NCBI GenBank assembly: GCA_038087015.1
Contig: JASBNA010000090.1
Coordinates: 62,001 to 126,000, forward strand
Reading direction: 5' to 3'
DNA: 64,000 nucleotides
From: Cerrena zonata
Taxonomy: Eukaryota; Basidiomycota; Agaricomycetes; Polyporales; Cerrenaceae
The position numbers and the translations under genes are program-made. Within the stretch, counting starts at the first letter, position 1. Every line of letters begins with the position of its first letter. Shown one piece after another: positions 11,333-24,332 of this stretch. The notes beneath the pieces were generated by a model, which saw nothing but the letters and a program-made list of their open reading frames with translations, was not told the origin of the DNA and made no database searches.

Positions 11333-14300
11333 ATGACGACCCCAATCCCATCACCACCCTCGATCCCCTTCTTGGGACATGCGGCACACATGGATCGAGA
11401 GATCCCATTTCGATCATTCCAGTTATTAGCAGATCAATACGGAGAAATCTACAGATTGAACATCTTGAGTATGTCCCATGTAGGCGTGTGTCCCACTTCA
11501 AATCAAACTAATATCTCACATTAGCGAGGAAAGCGATTGTAGTCAACTCTTACGATCTTGTCAATGAACTTTCGGATGATTCCAAGTTCTACAAAACCGT
11601 GCCTGCTACATTGCAAGAGGTACGAAGAGCATTGGGTGATGGTCTATTCACGGTAAGTACATGACTATATGCGCCCAAAGGATACAGAAAACTATATACT
11701 CTCTTGTAGGCTTTCAAGGAGGAACCTAACTGGGGCATCGCACGTACGTGGAAGAGTTGTTTTGAACAACAGACGAACACTGATTCATACCTACATTATA
11801 TTCAGATCGACTTCTCATGCCAACATTCGGAACTCTTCCTGTCCGTGACATGTTTGACGATATGTTGGATATCGCAGAGCAACTTATACTCAAATGGGAG
11901 AGGTACGCTACCCCTCACCGTATGCTACGCCTAGAACTCACCTTTTGGAAGATTCGGACCAACGTACACCGTCGACCCCGCCGAGGACTTTACGCGCCTC
12001 ACATTCGACACCATTGCTCTCACGGCAATGACGTACCGCTTCAATGCGTTCTATAGTGTATGTCTCAGTTAGCATCGTCTGTGCAGTTCAAGACCTGAAG
12101 GATGTGTGTTTTTAGGAAACTGCTCACCCATTCACACAAGCGATGGGCGACTTTTTAGCTGAAGCTGCAGTTCGTGTCAATAGGCCTTCCGTTGTTCAAG
12201 CCTTGATGCGAGGAACCAATGCCAAATACGAGCAAGACATCAAGACGATGGCCGATCTAGCTGATGAGAGTGAGTATTCTGTCTTTATCTTTTAAACATC
12301 TGCATCAGTAACTCATATTTCTGACATGATCAAGTCATCGCTGAACGCAAGAAGAACCCAATAGACAAGCCCGACCTCTTGAATCGAATGTTATACCATG
12401 CTGATCCTAAGACGGGAGAAAAGTTAACCGACGACAACATCAGGTATAACGTGAGTGTCAGATAGCTTCTATTTCGCTTCAAATGGTGTCTTATCGTATT
12501 CATGTTCTCAGTTATTGACCTTCCTCGTGGCTGGTCACGAAACCACGTCTGGTATGTCGTTACCTCGGGTTGTAATTTTCTCGTTATTAAGGACAAACAT
12601 CCAGGAACCCTCACGTTTGCGTTGTATCACATTGTGAAGAACCCTGAGGTATTGAGAAAACTCCGTGAGGAAGTTGATGAAGTCCTAGGTGACGAGACGA
12701 TTACCCGGAATGACCTAGGTCGACTCAAGTACAATCAAGGTACAATACTTTCCCCTACATCTCATGATGCCGATATAGACTCGAACCCTTCGTAGCTGTG
12801 ATCCGTGAAACACTACGATTGAATCCTCCAGCTTCATTCCGAACAGTTGCCCCATTGGAAGACTGTGTTATTGGAGGTGGAAAATACTTTGTCGAAAAGG
12901 ACGTTAGTATTGTTATCAATTCGTGGAAGATGCAATGTGACCCTAAGGTTTGGGGTGAGGATGTAAGTGTCTATCCTGCTCGAAAGTATCTTCTATTAAT
13001 TGATCTATTTAACTAGGCTCTTCTTTTCAAACCTGAGCGAATGATGGACGGAAAGTTCGAACAGTACCCGGTGAGTACACGGACAACTAAAATATAACAA
13101 ACCCATTTATTTCGCATTCTAGCCCAATGCATGGCAACCCTTCGGCTATGGTTCACGAGGATGTATTGTAAGTCTCTATGTTTCCTTACTCCTTTAGTGT
13201 TAACAACTAATTCCATGTCAGGGCCGAGCATTGGCGATCCAAGAAGCCCAAATCTGCCTCGCATGCATCATCCAAAAATTCGACTTCGTGATGAAAGACC
13301 CTTCATACGAACTCAAACTCAAACAAACCATGACCGTCAAACCCAAGGACTTCTACATCCACGCCGTCCCGCGTACCGACAAAATCAAACGAGTCCCCCG
13401 ACCTGTACCGAAGCGCACTGCATCGCAGGTAGCACCGGCTGTACCACAAGCTACGACGGTTCCGAGTTCTAGTCTACCGGAGAACGCACCTCCGTTGTAT
13501 GTTTTGTATGGATCAAATTCTGGTTCGTCGGAGGGTTTCGCTCAGCGTGTGGCTTCGGATGCAGCAAGATATGGTAGGCTATGTGTCCCATACATCCGTA
13601 TACTCGTCCTTTACTCATTAATACGCTAGGATTCCGTGCTAGTTTTGCTACCCTCGACTCGGCGGTCAACGATTTACCAACTGATGGACCCATCGTGATC
13701 GTAACAGCATCGTTTGAAGGTCAGTTTCCTCTAATCTAATAATCGACTCTAATTATTTAACGTTTAATACAGGCGAACCAGCAGACAATGCCGCTCACTT
13801 TGTAAATTGGCTTGTCAACTTGCATGATCAGAAGCTCGTCAATGTCCGATATGCGGTCTTTGGCTGTGGGAATAGAGACTGGGCTCGTACCTACCAGAAG
13901 ATCCCAAGGCTTATTGACGACACTCTTGACCAACATGGTGCACAACGTCTAGTCTCTCGCGGTGAAGGAGATGCATCGTCGTTCGAATTTTTCTCCTCGT
14001 TCGACGATTGGTGTCAGAACCTATGGAAGATACTCCCCAAGGTAAGTTGAGGTGATCATTAACGCAATACCACACGGTACTCGTGGATGAACTCTATACC
14101 TATAGGAATACCATACGACTATCAACGAGGGTCAAGCTACGTCCGGTATCGAGATCAAAGAACTCGATGCTGGTACTTCCAGAGCAACTACATTGCGACA
14201 GCCTGACACCGCACTTGGTACAGTACTCGAGAATAAAGTACTCACAGCCTCGGGAGCGGCGACAAAGAGGCATATTGGTGGGCGATTTACATATGACCTA

Positions 14301-15650
14301 GCAATCCAATATTTACTCTTTCCCTCTATTAGTCATCGAGCTGCCAGAAAACGCGCTCTACAGGCCTGGGGACTATCTCGCTATGTGAGTGTAATATTTT
14401 AGTCTCATAGCTATGAATTAAACTGATCTCAAAATAGTTTGCCCACGAATCCCCTTCGAAGTGTGCAGAGAGCAATTGCACGATTCGGACTCTCGCCAGA
14501 ACAACAGGTTCGTCCTGAGGATTTTATCCATATCCCCCAAATTTAATACTTCCCATAAGATCACCTTGTCGTCCGTTGGGCCGACGTCGTTGCCCACTGA
14601 TACACCAATCACCGTGTCCAACCTTTTGAGCGGTTATGTCGAGTTGTCACAACCCGCTACCACAAGGGATCTCCACACTCTCTCAGAAGTCGAAAGTAGC
14701 GAGTCGACAAAGCAAGCACTACAAGAATTCATTGACTCATACGAAAAGGTGCAAGCACAACGTCTCTCCGTCCTGGACCTTCTCGAAGATCACAGTGACA
14801 TCAAACTTTCGTTCGGCGTCTTCCTGTCTATGCTCCCTTCCATGCGTCTTCGACAATATTCAATCTCATCTTCGCCACTCTGGAACCCTACTCAAGTATC
14901 TCTCACCGTTAGCATTATCGAAGCACCTTCCATCTCGGGTCGCAAAGAACCTTTCCTTGGGGTCGCGTCCACATACATCGCTGGTTTGTGTCCGGGAACG
15001 AAAGTCCAGGTCTCCGTACGCAGCTCGTCGGCAGCATTCCATCCTCCGGCTGATCCCATGATACCTATGGTCATGTTTTGTGCTGGGACCGGCCTTGCTC
15101 CTATGCGAGGATTCCTCCAAGATCGAGCATACCAGAAGAAGGCTGGAAGAGAGGTTGCAAAGTCATTGTTGTTCTTTGGATGCCGAAACCCCGGGGAAGA
15201 CTACTTGTATTCCGAGTCTGATCTCAAGGAATGGATCGAAGCGGGAGTGGTAGATGTTCGCCCTGCTTTCTCCAGAAGTCCTGGATCTTCGTCGGACTGC
15301 AAGTATGTTCAAGAGTGAGTGCTGGATATTTATTAGCCGTTAACAGCATCATTGATCACCGGAATCCAGCCGCGTTTGGCAGGATCGTAAAGATGTGATA
15401 GAGATATTCGACAGCGGAGCCAAGGTCAGCGACTCCGGAGTTATCTTCCTCTGTAATACTGCTAACATCTACTTCTTTCCTTGCGCTACTTCAGTGTTAC
15501 ACATGTGGCTCTCGTAAAGTCGCAGAGGGGGTCAGAGAGGTTCTCACCAAGATCATAAAAGAAAAAGACAATCTTGAGGACGAGAAGGCGGCGGCACTAT
15601 TCCATAGAGCTGTTGAAGCCTCACGATACGCAACTGATATCTTCGACTAG
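11333..15650 (+). CDS. Self-sufficient cytochrome P450-reductase fusion (CYP505/P450foxy type)
   Basis: Single polypeptide of about 1,050-1,100 residues that should carry a P450 heme domain and its own diflavin reductase. CYP505 enzymes typically hydroxylate fatty acids or alkanes near the chain end using NADPH. Start ATG 11333 gives [19 protein letters not shown] without a membrane anchor, as expected for soluble fusions. Motifs in order: I-helix AGHETTSG, K-helix ETLRLNPP, heme loop [14 protein letters not shown], then a linker and the FMN domain from [18 protein letters not shown]. Next are the FAD-domain words [10 protein letters not shown] and [11 protein letters not shown], and the NADPH part [16 protein letters not shown] and [13 protein letters not shown]. 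The C-terminus ends [11 protein letters not shown] at 15650. It has at least 15 short introns. All landmark residues, including the heme cysteine, are present. The exact CYP505 subfamily cannot be told by eye. Confidence 0.95.
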
Positions 15651-16308
15651 AAAAAACTGTTGGAGACAGAGCAATTATATATGCTAATCACGCATCAACC
15701 CTTTAGCGGAGAGGTCCTTGTAGACTTTAGCTTGTGTGTAGTCGTCGAAGTGCGCCATCCATCGGATTCGTCATCGTAACCTTACAGCATACAACCCTAC
15801 CATTAGCAGATGGAATCGTTGAAAAAATCAAATCTCTCGTCTATGAATCCTTGTCTGTCGGTTCATGGCACAAACTTCACGATCTTGTCACAATCCGGCG
15901 TCCTCACTCGCTCACTCCATCACTGGGGACAAAACTCAACATCGAGTGACCGCCAGTACTGTTGTGGCTCCATCAACATTCCATTATAATGACAACACAA
16001 CCTATGAGGCATATATGTTTGGAATAGGAAGTGACTTCATTTTATTGACGCTATTCTTCATTGATACTTACTACTATCCTTATCAAGAAAGGAAAGCTGA
16101 AATTAACACTCAAGCTTTACTTTCAATCAGCACCCAATCATTATACAACCGAAGTGGTCTACCGTTGACTGCGACGCACTTTTGGCTAACAAGGGGAACA
16201 AAAACGTTGATAATTCATAATTGCTCTGTGCCAGTTCACGCATTATATACATTAGGTATGACATCCCATTTGTAGGATTATCAGTACCAGAACGAACTCG
16301 TTTGGGAT
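15651..16308. other. intergenic, nothing seen
   Basis: About 650 bp between the P450 stop and the minus-strand YGYC copy. Only short frames without recognisable content. Confidence 0.5.
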
Positions 16309-17122
16309 TTATTGCTCCTCCGGCTCAGTATCACTAGGAGGAATCTCGGCATGGCCGTCGTTTATTTCAATTTGTGAGCGCCACTCCTCCACATTTTTAC
16401 GGACATCCTACCGAAATTTGAGATCAGTGTTGATGATAACTCGACCAAGTGTCTCACCCTTGGATCGTCCACAACCTCAAACGGTCTCCTCTTCACTATC
16501 TTGCTTGATGGATGTCGTGTCCAAGGCTGATACTCTGCTATGACTTTCCCCTTATATAGCCAAAACCACTGAGGGTCTTCTGGCATGCGGAATAGCTCCT
16601 TCAGCTCCTTTGCATGCTTAGGGTTACATAGTGCACCCTTGGCCGAGTCATAGTCTGTATTGTTGCATGCCCCTAAAAGTATCCAACCGCTAGGTTCATG
16701 GTTGTTGACATCGAGGAGCACAGAGATATATTCGCCGCTCTCCGTCTTCCTAAGGCTCATATAGCCCTGAGAGTCCTTTGCGACTGTGTCGAGCTCCCAT
16801 ATATAGTCACCTATGTCGCGACATTTCTTGAGCAAGAGGTGCCTGAATTTGGATAGAGTTGAGCCGCATCCAGGAGTGTCCTCGGGCCGGTGTATGATTC
16901 TTTCATATTGCAAGAGCCATTGCCCACTGACGCAGTAACCATAGACCATTGGGCAGATACGAGCATCGTCGGATCGCAAGGGTGGACAGAGGGGGTGCCT
17001 CTCTTCAGCAGGCTCTGGAGACGACTCCATTTGTTGGTTTGCGACGTCCGTGGATAGGTTGGACGTCCTGAGATGTTGATCAATATAGATTAGAGCATAA
17101 CAGAAGAGATGACGACTAACAT
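16309..17122 (-). CDS. YGYC-family protein, copy 2 (uncharacterised)
   Basis: Intact sister of copy 1. Model: exon 17122-17121 (the two bases AT), intron 17120-17068, exon 17067-16458, intron, exon 16407-16309. Splicing joins AT to G and creates the start codon, giving MTSNLSTDVANQQMESSPEP, then HPLCPPLRSDDARICPMVYG, the GYCVSGQWLLQYER core, DPQWFW, PWTRHPSSKIVKRRPFE and VVDDPR. The last exon encodes DVRKNVEEWRSQIEIN and an acidic end, PPSDTEPEEQ. If the upstream exon is wrong, the ATG at 17030 is the fallback start. The 5' flank (to about 17330) aligns with that of copy 1 and includes a TATATTATGTACA-like core. Function unknown. Confidence 0.75.
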
Positions 17123-18007
17123 TCCAAGACGACGAATAGTTCACGAAATTTTAGAACTGTGTGAGGTAAAGAAGTAAATGTGGCTTCAAAGGCGAAGTTA
17201 TGCATGTACATAATATAACGCAAGGCCCGGGGTCTCTGATGCCCTGATTTAGTTATGCATTACTTACATATTCGCATTTTTAAAACGAGGATAAATCCTT
17301 TGATCCGAGTTCCAGACATTACCAATAAGAATGGACTGGTAAGATGTTGAAATACGAAGTCAGAAGGTTAAGGCATTTACAGACCCAGGATATAGCAGTT
17401 CATCTTCGTCTTCGTCTCTTGTGCTAAGGCCAGCCTGTCGCATCTATGACCCGTTCTCTACGGTAACATCCTATTTACAGACGATTCGAACCAGTGCTAC
17501 TAGGCTATCCCTGCAGGAAGCTATCGGTTACGGAATATCCGCTACTTAGCCAGGTTTGGACAGAGAGCACCATGAATAGATTCTTCATCTACGATGGAGC
17601 CGATATAACGAGCATGCTCGATTTGAGTCCCCAAAGGAACATTGAATGTACATTTCATTCTAAAAGTATCGGATGAAGTGTGTGCATTTATGATGCTTCT
17701 CCAACCGACAACGACAGTTGACGTATCAGATCGTCTGCCTGCTTTGAACGAGGGGTCACGGTGCATGGGACGCGAGTTCGTGCATTGTATTTCGAGCTCA
17801 ACTCGGTATGTCAGCAAAGGAGTATAAACCAAACGTACGAAATGAGACCCGTGATTGATTCAGTCTCAAAATCAAATTTCCTTCCGTCGTCTCTTCCAAG
17901 TATAAGTAGGTTGAATATTGAAGATGTGCACAATGGAAACCATCATCATAAACAATGTATCGTGTGTTGAAAGAATGACCAGGGCAGATTCTCCAACACG
18001 CAACACC
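17123..18007. other. intergenic spacer between two YGYC copies
   Basis: The first 200 bp match the 5' flank of copy 1. The rest (17350-18000) shows no supportable gene; its short open frames overlap on both strands. Confidence 0.5.
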
Positions 18008-18587
18008 TCAGTTTCCACTGCTAGACTCTACATCCCCCTCGTTCTCGTTCTCATTCTCGTTCTTATATTTATTGCGGGACTTTGGCTTGAAACGTTCCAA
18101 GTTGAGTGTCCCGCCCGATTTCTTGCACTTGTTAAAGTACGCCAACCACTCTTCGTATTCATCATCATCGTCAAAACCCTACAACACACAACCCTAATGT
18201 GAGAACATGCCTTTGATGAAAAATAAGGAAATTTTTAATTTGTGTAGTCGGAACGTATGTGTCCTGACGATTGACCTCGTCGGTAGGCATGCCGATTTCA
18301 TGGTAGAAGTGCATATAAGCGTCGAAAGGGTCGGAGATGGCCGGGCTCCCCCTGAGAACATCCGCAGTATATTGTATCATCCACTTCTGTGAGACACAAT
18401 ATCCATGGAGAAGTACTGCCGTCTGCCTGTTTTCACACCACATTGGAATGCGGGGGATAGGCCTCTGGCTGACGTGTCTAACACTATCCGATTTGGAAGG
18501 ACCACAATCAGAGGAAGCCCTGAAGATTGAGAAACAATCAGCAACATCCACAGTACTCAAGGATGAAAACGCATAAGTTCTTCACAT
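18008..18587 (-). pseudogene. YGYC-family copy 3, internally deleted
   Basis: Nearest relative is the intact gene at 35995-36995. The split start AT^G is kept (AT at 18587-18586, donor GTGAAG, acceptor before 18529), giving MASSDCGPSKSDSVRH and then PIPRIPMWCENRQTAVLLHG and YCVSQKWMIQY. The frame follows the paralogue up to VPTTQI. There the rest of the exon (about 330 nt, including the PHWYW and PQPW motifs) and the start of the next intron are missing. The remaining intron end (GTTGTGTTGTAG) and the last exon 18178-18008 are intact, encoding EYEEWLAYFNKCKK and an NENENENEN tail. The core is lost, so I call it a pseudogene. Confidence 0.75.
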
Positions 18588-18735
18588 TATCTTATCTGGA
18601 GGGGTTGCGCTTGCAATTCAGGGGTGCCAGATGAGTCAAGTTGTAGATATGGCCAGCAAATTTATACAACTCCTGCCCGGGTATGCGTCATATATACGTA
18701 AGCAACTCGTTTAGTGCCGTAAAACGACGCTCCTC
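18588..18735 (-). promoter_or_regulatory. conserved YGYC-family promoter block
   Basis: Read on the minus strand it contains GTCGTTTTACGGC, CTTACGTATATATGACGC and GTTGTATAAATTTGCTG just before the split start at 18587. The same order of words occurs upstream of the copy at 35995 and as an orphan at 1074-1200. The TATAAATT is the likely TATA box. Confidence 0.5.
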
Positions 18736-18839
18736 ATGAGGTGTAGATAGTACATACCAGCTCTTGAAGAAGTTGCCAGCAGCGATCTACCATCTCTGTT
18801 GTTGGATGGAGAAATATGAATAAATCGATGTAAGATTAA

Positions 18840-19020
18840 ACTCTGACCGACTATGATCGCCTGCCCCGTCGTTCACGAATATTGACACCTTCAAATGGTT
18901 ACCTATTTGAGATTGTGTTAGGAAGAGTATGAAATGAGAATCCTCACCTGTGGATTATCCATAATCTCATGGGACGTCGTTTGACTATCTTCCCCCTCAT
19001 CAAGCTGCAGCCTATTATAA
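18840..19020 (-). pseudogene. YGYC-family copy 4, short relic
   Basis: About 60 nt of coding sequence remain after an acceptor-like ATATTATAATAG. They read GGKIVKRRP and then shift frame by one lost base in what should be PHEI, followed by a donor GTGAGG. This is the end of the main exon of a gene like the one at 30717-31456, and it sits exactly where that gene would be expected in the duplicated block. The rest of the exon has been deleted. Confidence 0.6.
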
Positions 19021-19141
19021 TATTAGTATATCAGGTTTCAGTAGGTTTGTGAGATGAATGACATTATCATTATTTGGGACTGAATATTTAGCAGACGCAC
19101 ACGTTAGATACGTTATCTAGGCCCGATGCATCAGCCGTCAA

Positions 19142-19963
19142 TCATATTAGGCTCGAGCGACATTCACCTTCAACGATCACCCAGTCATCGCCAACACTGC
19201 TTGGCTCCGGTTCGGGAGGACGGATATCCTACAAAAACTCAAACTTAGTGATGACCATTACATATAGAACAGAAGTCTTACCCTTGGATCATCCACAAGT
19301 TCGAACATTGGCTCAGGCTCGAGTTTCCTGCGTCCCTTCTGAGTCACAACCTTCCTCACCACAACCTTACTCGTCGGTTGACGTGTCCACAGCTAGGGTA
19401 CGCTGCGTTTGGTAGTCAACCAGAACCATTGCGGTTCCGAGTCTTCAGGCATGTACAGTGCTTTCCTCAACTTCTCCGCGTGTCCAGGTTCGAATGCCCC
19501 CTTAGCATTCTTGTAATCCTTGTTAACCGATGTTCCACATACTATTGCACGACAATAGTCTTCAGAGTTCCGGGTCGATTCTGGGATCACAGATACATAT
19601 CCACCGTCGTCCGTCGGGACCATGTGTGTATGAACATGAGAGGCAGGAACCGTGATGAGTTGACTCACTCCACAACAGCCTGTTTTTCTTATCAGATCAA
19701 TCCAAGCACAGCTGATGCTCATAGTTGGATCTCGCAAGTTGTGGAACAGCATGCCATATTGGCTGGCCCAACGCTCTGTCACACAGTAGCCATAGATCAT
19801 CGGATAGGTTAGTTTATTGTCACATCGCAGCGGTGGACATAGAGGGTGCCTCTCTTCGGAAGGTACTGGAGACGCTTCCATAGGTTTGTCACCAACGGTG
19901 AACGTCCTATAAGACAGTATCAATAAAAATAGGATGACGTGGTGGGGTAGGGACGACCAACAT
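19142..19963 (-). pseudogene. YGYC-family copy 5, nonsense-mutated
   Basis: Close relative of the intact copy at 29771-30665. Split start AT^G at 19963-19962 with donor GTTGGT and acceptor before 19906. The core runs MIYGYCVTERWASQYG, MVPTDDGGYVSV, EPQWFWLTTKRSVP, and then hits TAG near 19393 where the paralogue has CAG in PQPWTR. After the stop the frame stays open through PTSKVVVRKVVTQKG to VDDPR, and the last exon 19228-19142 reads DIRPPEPEPSSVGDDWVIVE. One nonsense codon removes the C-terminal third, so the copy is probably dead unless a truncated product is used. Confidence 0.75.
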
Positions 19964-19999
19964 TTCAGCACGGACACGGGCACGATGGTAATTTCTGCA

Positions 20000-20762
20000 G
20001 TCCTGAAGCAGTATTCCTATTCTCTGTTTTGTGTGTACATAATATACCACAAGAGAGACTCGTGTCTTCACTTAGTCATATATTACCTACACACTTCGGC
20101 CATATCCTCAGAGATCCAGAAACTGGTACCCGAGCCAATCAAGCTTGTGTTGAGCAGAATACCGCGACGACGATGATGGAGAATGAGTTTCGAAGACTGT
20201 GAAAATCATAGTGCAGTCGGAATCATTGTCAGAGGGACCGTGTTGCAAGTTGAAGTCGCAAGGCGAGTACAATAGTAATATCATATACAAATATCAACAT
20301 GTTCTTTGCTTCATGTCATTTTTCGATGCGGTCGTCACGGTCCCGTGATTCCGTTACGCAACGTGACAACGTGTGTACACCGATGCAAGCTAAGGGCAGT
20401 CTTCATTCAGCCCCTTCGCGATATACTGCCAAACTGACGTATGATTGACAGTACAAAACCATTATTCCAACAACCGAAGGTGAACCTCTATGTTAAATTT
20501 TTTGCTTATCTGTCTCTTTGACTGAAATCGACGCGATTCTGTGTGCTTGGCGTGGCGGAAGTCCTCATTTGGTCTAAGCAACGACAAAACTAAATAGCAG
20601 CTTGTAGATTTTCTAGGTCCCTGTTACTAAAAGTGAAAACTCCTATCTTGTCTTCAAAGGATCCAGACCTGAGACCGTGGTGCCGATTGCCATTGTGATT
20701 AGACACCCCTATTCCGAATTCCTTATGTGCTCCGCCTTTTCGATCACATATCTCTAAGCACA
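20000..20762. other. intergenic; 5' flank of the inverted duplication
   Basis: Part of this stretch (about 19990-20380) matches, in inverse orientation, the DNA at about 29250-29710 upstream of the copy at 29771. Shared words include TTGCGTAAC, CCGTGAC and GTACATAATATACC. No gene is supported. Confidence 0.5.
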
Positions 20763-23700
20763 ATGCACCCCCATGACGCTCCTCCTCAGTTACGCTTCAT
20801 ACACCACAATCCAAACCACCCGCCACCTAATCCAACGGTGAACTCTGTACCGCCTGCAGATCCTTCCCAGCCCTTTCACCCCCAATCACACCGCCCACCT
20901 CAGGATGCGGGGTTCTCCCACTACCCACATACCTCTAATTACGCACCTAGAGACAAACATCGCGTTGCAGCACCCGCTTCACAAATTTCTGCCTTCCAGA
21001 CGTCTGGTCCTCCTGGGCAGTTCGTGCGACAGCGAGATGATCAGCGTCCGTACCAACCTGTTCGACAACACCCTCAGCATTATGACGCCAATGCGTATTA
21101 CGTCTCGAATAATCCCGTTCCTCAGGTGCCTGTTCGTCATATCTTAGTACACCAGTCGTCTCATACATCATCGTCGACACAGCAGCCAGCGTCCGCTTCC
21201 AGTTCTGCTTCCCCCACTGACAGGGGATCTTCCCATACGGTTTCTCCACCTGAACAGACGAAAGCTCTTCCAAATTATGCCTCCGAGCAGATGAACCATC
21301 ATCAGCGGGAGGAGTTATACTTGAGAGCCATCGCAGCGACTCACAAAAACATTGCCGATTTACTGAGCGTCATACAACGAGAACAAGTGAACCTCAGGGA
21401 TCGCCTCGCACTCCAAGAGCACTCTCGGGAAACCAGCGCAGTACATGAAGAGGAGTTCCGTTCCACCATTATCTCGTCCTTTCAAAGTCTCCAAGGCAGG
21501 TTGGATCGCATTGAAAATGCCATAGGCAAGGAACCCGAGTTGCCTCCCGGAAGCAAAGCCGTGGGTACGGACAAGTCATTGAAAGATCGTCTTCGAAGTA
21601 CGGAAGGTATGATCCTCGAAATTGTGGATAAGACGAATGCTGGTATGGTCTTATTTCTTACACTTTTATATTCTCTCACATTCATACCCCAGAGATCCTA
21701 CGGAGCAGGAACCCGCGACCAGGTATTTTCGGTTTTCTTTTCTGCAAATATATGTCCTGACAAGTAACATGTAGTCACGAGAGTCATCCCCCCTACACCA
21801 CCTCCGCCTCCACCACCTCCTCCTCCCCTTCGAGTCGAAGTTGGTATACAAGCATGCCCAGTTATGGCAAACGCTGCTGTGGATGTTCGTCCTTCTCACG
21901 GGCTAGAAGTGTCGGTTCAGACAATGCCTATTGAGGTTGCCGCCCCACCAGTGTTGATAGCTCGTTCAGAACTAGCCATGCAAGTTGGTCGCTCTGACTC
22001 TCCTCTTTATCACTCAGGTCCACCACGACCTGCACCTGGATTCCAGATGCCTCGTAAGTTACTTAATATATATTGGCTGTGAGTAGGTCGTTGATGGCGT
22101 TATCCAGCGGTGATTTCAAGGTTTCCTAGCTCGCCACTAACAAGGGATACAATGCGGCCAGCCGAGTGGTCTCGCGAAGGCTCACAAATTGATGGTCCGT
22201 GTGAATATACATGAGTGTTGGATGAATATTTGTGCTAAAACATTAAATTTCAGGGGATATTTCTCCACGATTGTCCACCCCTCGCACCCCGTGTAAGTTA
22301 GTTTTCTTATCCAAGCTCTCGAGGGTTTTCAAACTCATCTATCTCGACACAGCTCGCTCAGTACGCATGAGCCTTCCTGTCACTCCGAGTCCCGCTTCAC
22401 GAAGACGAACGATTGCGACCCAAACTCCTTCACGTCCAGCCGCAATCGAGGCAGCACATACTTCCAACGTTTCCATTTCTTCAACACTAATCCAAGCCGA
22501 GCCATTCAGTCCCTCTCAGTTCATCCGAAGTCCTAGTCCCGTCCATCGTACAACCACTAACCCCAACAACAGTGCTCGTACTGCTATCCTGCGTCGCGAA
22601 ATGTTCGGAGAGATCACCACAGAAAGCATGCTCCAGGGTCCATTACCTCCTCAATTCGCAGAACCCGCCCGTTACGTCAACTCGAGCTCTTCTGAGTCTG
22701 AGACCAGTACTCAGAATGGTTCTCCGGCTCAACCACCCCCTGCTCCACTTGAACCTGAGGCACCTGCTGTGTATTTGAATGATCCTGAACCTGCTCAAAC
22801 GGATTGGGCAGCCGATCTCTTTGGTGAACCAACTCTTGCGGTTGAGCATAAACCTCTTCCTATACTCTCACCTCTACCTGCGCCTAGTCCTCTCCCTGCT
22901 TCTAGTCCTCCGCCTTCACCTCCGCCTATAATAGGTATGTATCACTGTACGCTACACCTAGGGGTAACGTACTCATAAGATTTTCGCTGTTGTCATAGGA
23001 CGCAAGCGATCGCGATCGCGATCACGAACGCACTCATTGTCCTCACTCTCCAGCCTCTCAGATAGTTCTCACGGCCATCAGACCAACCGACCTCGTATCG
23101 TCTCTGAAGAGCCCTCTATCGTTTCTTCTGCCACTCCCCCTGTTTCTCAAGTAGGGAAACTGCGCAAGAGACAGAGAGAACGTAGTAGTCAACCGACGAG
23201 GAAGCGTCAAGGCCGGAAAAGCCAGAATGAAACGAAACCACTTAGTCCTGTAATTCCAACTCTCGAGGTGTTTGACCCTGATGTGGGTTGTGAATGGCCG
23301 GACTTTGTTGAGGATGTGGAAGCGGGAATGGTATGTTTTTGTATATTGGATCTTCGTGTTGTTCGAATCTCATGATATAACTGTGATTGTAGTCTGTACA
23401 ATGCAGTGGGTAAGTGTCTCTTGCTTGTCAGAAAAAACATGTTATTTACTAACTCTTCTTCAGGTGTAACTCGTGGTATCATCTTGCTTGTGCAGGGATC
23501 ACAGAGAACGATGAGTGTTTGAAACCTGAGAACGATTTCTTCTGCCCACCTTGTGAAAAGACACGGTATGTCTCCTTTCGCTTCCTCTCTCGTTCACTTC
23601 CATCAACTAATTGTTTTTCGTCGTATAGTGAAATTCATGGTACATCCCTTTCACTCGTAATCAGAACCCACATGTGTATGACTAACACGACTAATCTCCT

Positions 23701-24111
23701 TCCAGGTCGGACCCGTACACTCGAAAGCGTCGACGACAGTCAATGTGCCCGTCCAGACTGTCCCCACCCCGCACTAGCAGACGCAGGTGCCGAAATCTTC
23801 ACAGTCGAATACATCATCGGACGACAACCTCATCACGGGACAGATGATACAGAGTTCCTCTGGTTGGTTAAATGGGAAGGGTACGTATCCATCTTTTTTT
23901 CCATAGACACCCTGTTGACGTCGACGTTTGCATTCGCAATAGATATAATGTCAGTGACGCCAGCTGGATTCGACCCGACGCGTTCTCCAACGGCACACCC
24001 GACCATATGGTCCCCATCTTCGAACAACGGGCCAAGGAAGAGGGACATGACCCGTCGAATTACGGGCCTACGATTCTGTTACAAGAAGCATTGGACTGGG
24101 GTTGGAGATGA
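20763..24111 (+). CDS. PHD-finger and chromodomain protein
   Basis: Probable nuclear chromatin reader. Start ATG 20763 (MHPHDAPPQLRFIHHNP). The first 150 residues are rich in Pro, His and Gln. A coiled-coil-like part follows (LYLRAIAATHKNIADLLSVI, LQGRLDRIENAIG), then a polyproline run in the exon at about 21780. A long Ser/Pro disordered region comes next, with a basic RKRSRSRSRTH and RKRQGRKSQ that may act as nuclear signals. The PHD finger is completed across short exons: CSGCNSWYHLACAGI, then FFCPPCEKTR. A late chromodomain reads FTVEYIIGRQPHHG and FLWLVKWEGY, spliced to DASWIRPDAF. Stop at 24111. PHD fingers and chromodomains commonly bind histone H3 tails; the specific target cannot be inferred. 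Exon boundaries within 21650-23900 are approximate. Confidence 0.85.
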
Positions 24112-24332
24112 AAAAAAACTTCACTCAACCGCGTCCCTTCGATGTTTGTTTTGCTTTGTCCGTGCTTTTGTCCGTGCTTCAAAAAAATCTGCTATGTTAT
24201 GTGTTCATGCTGCTTTGATCTTTTGATACTGCTTTCGATTTATGTTCTCGTTCTCGGTTTCGTTTTTTTTACAATCACTTGTATTTGTACGTTGGGGTGC
24301 ATCCGACAATCTATGCTTTCTTGACCTTCTTA

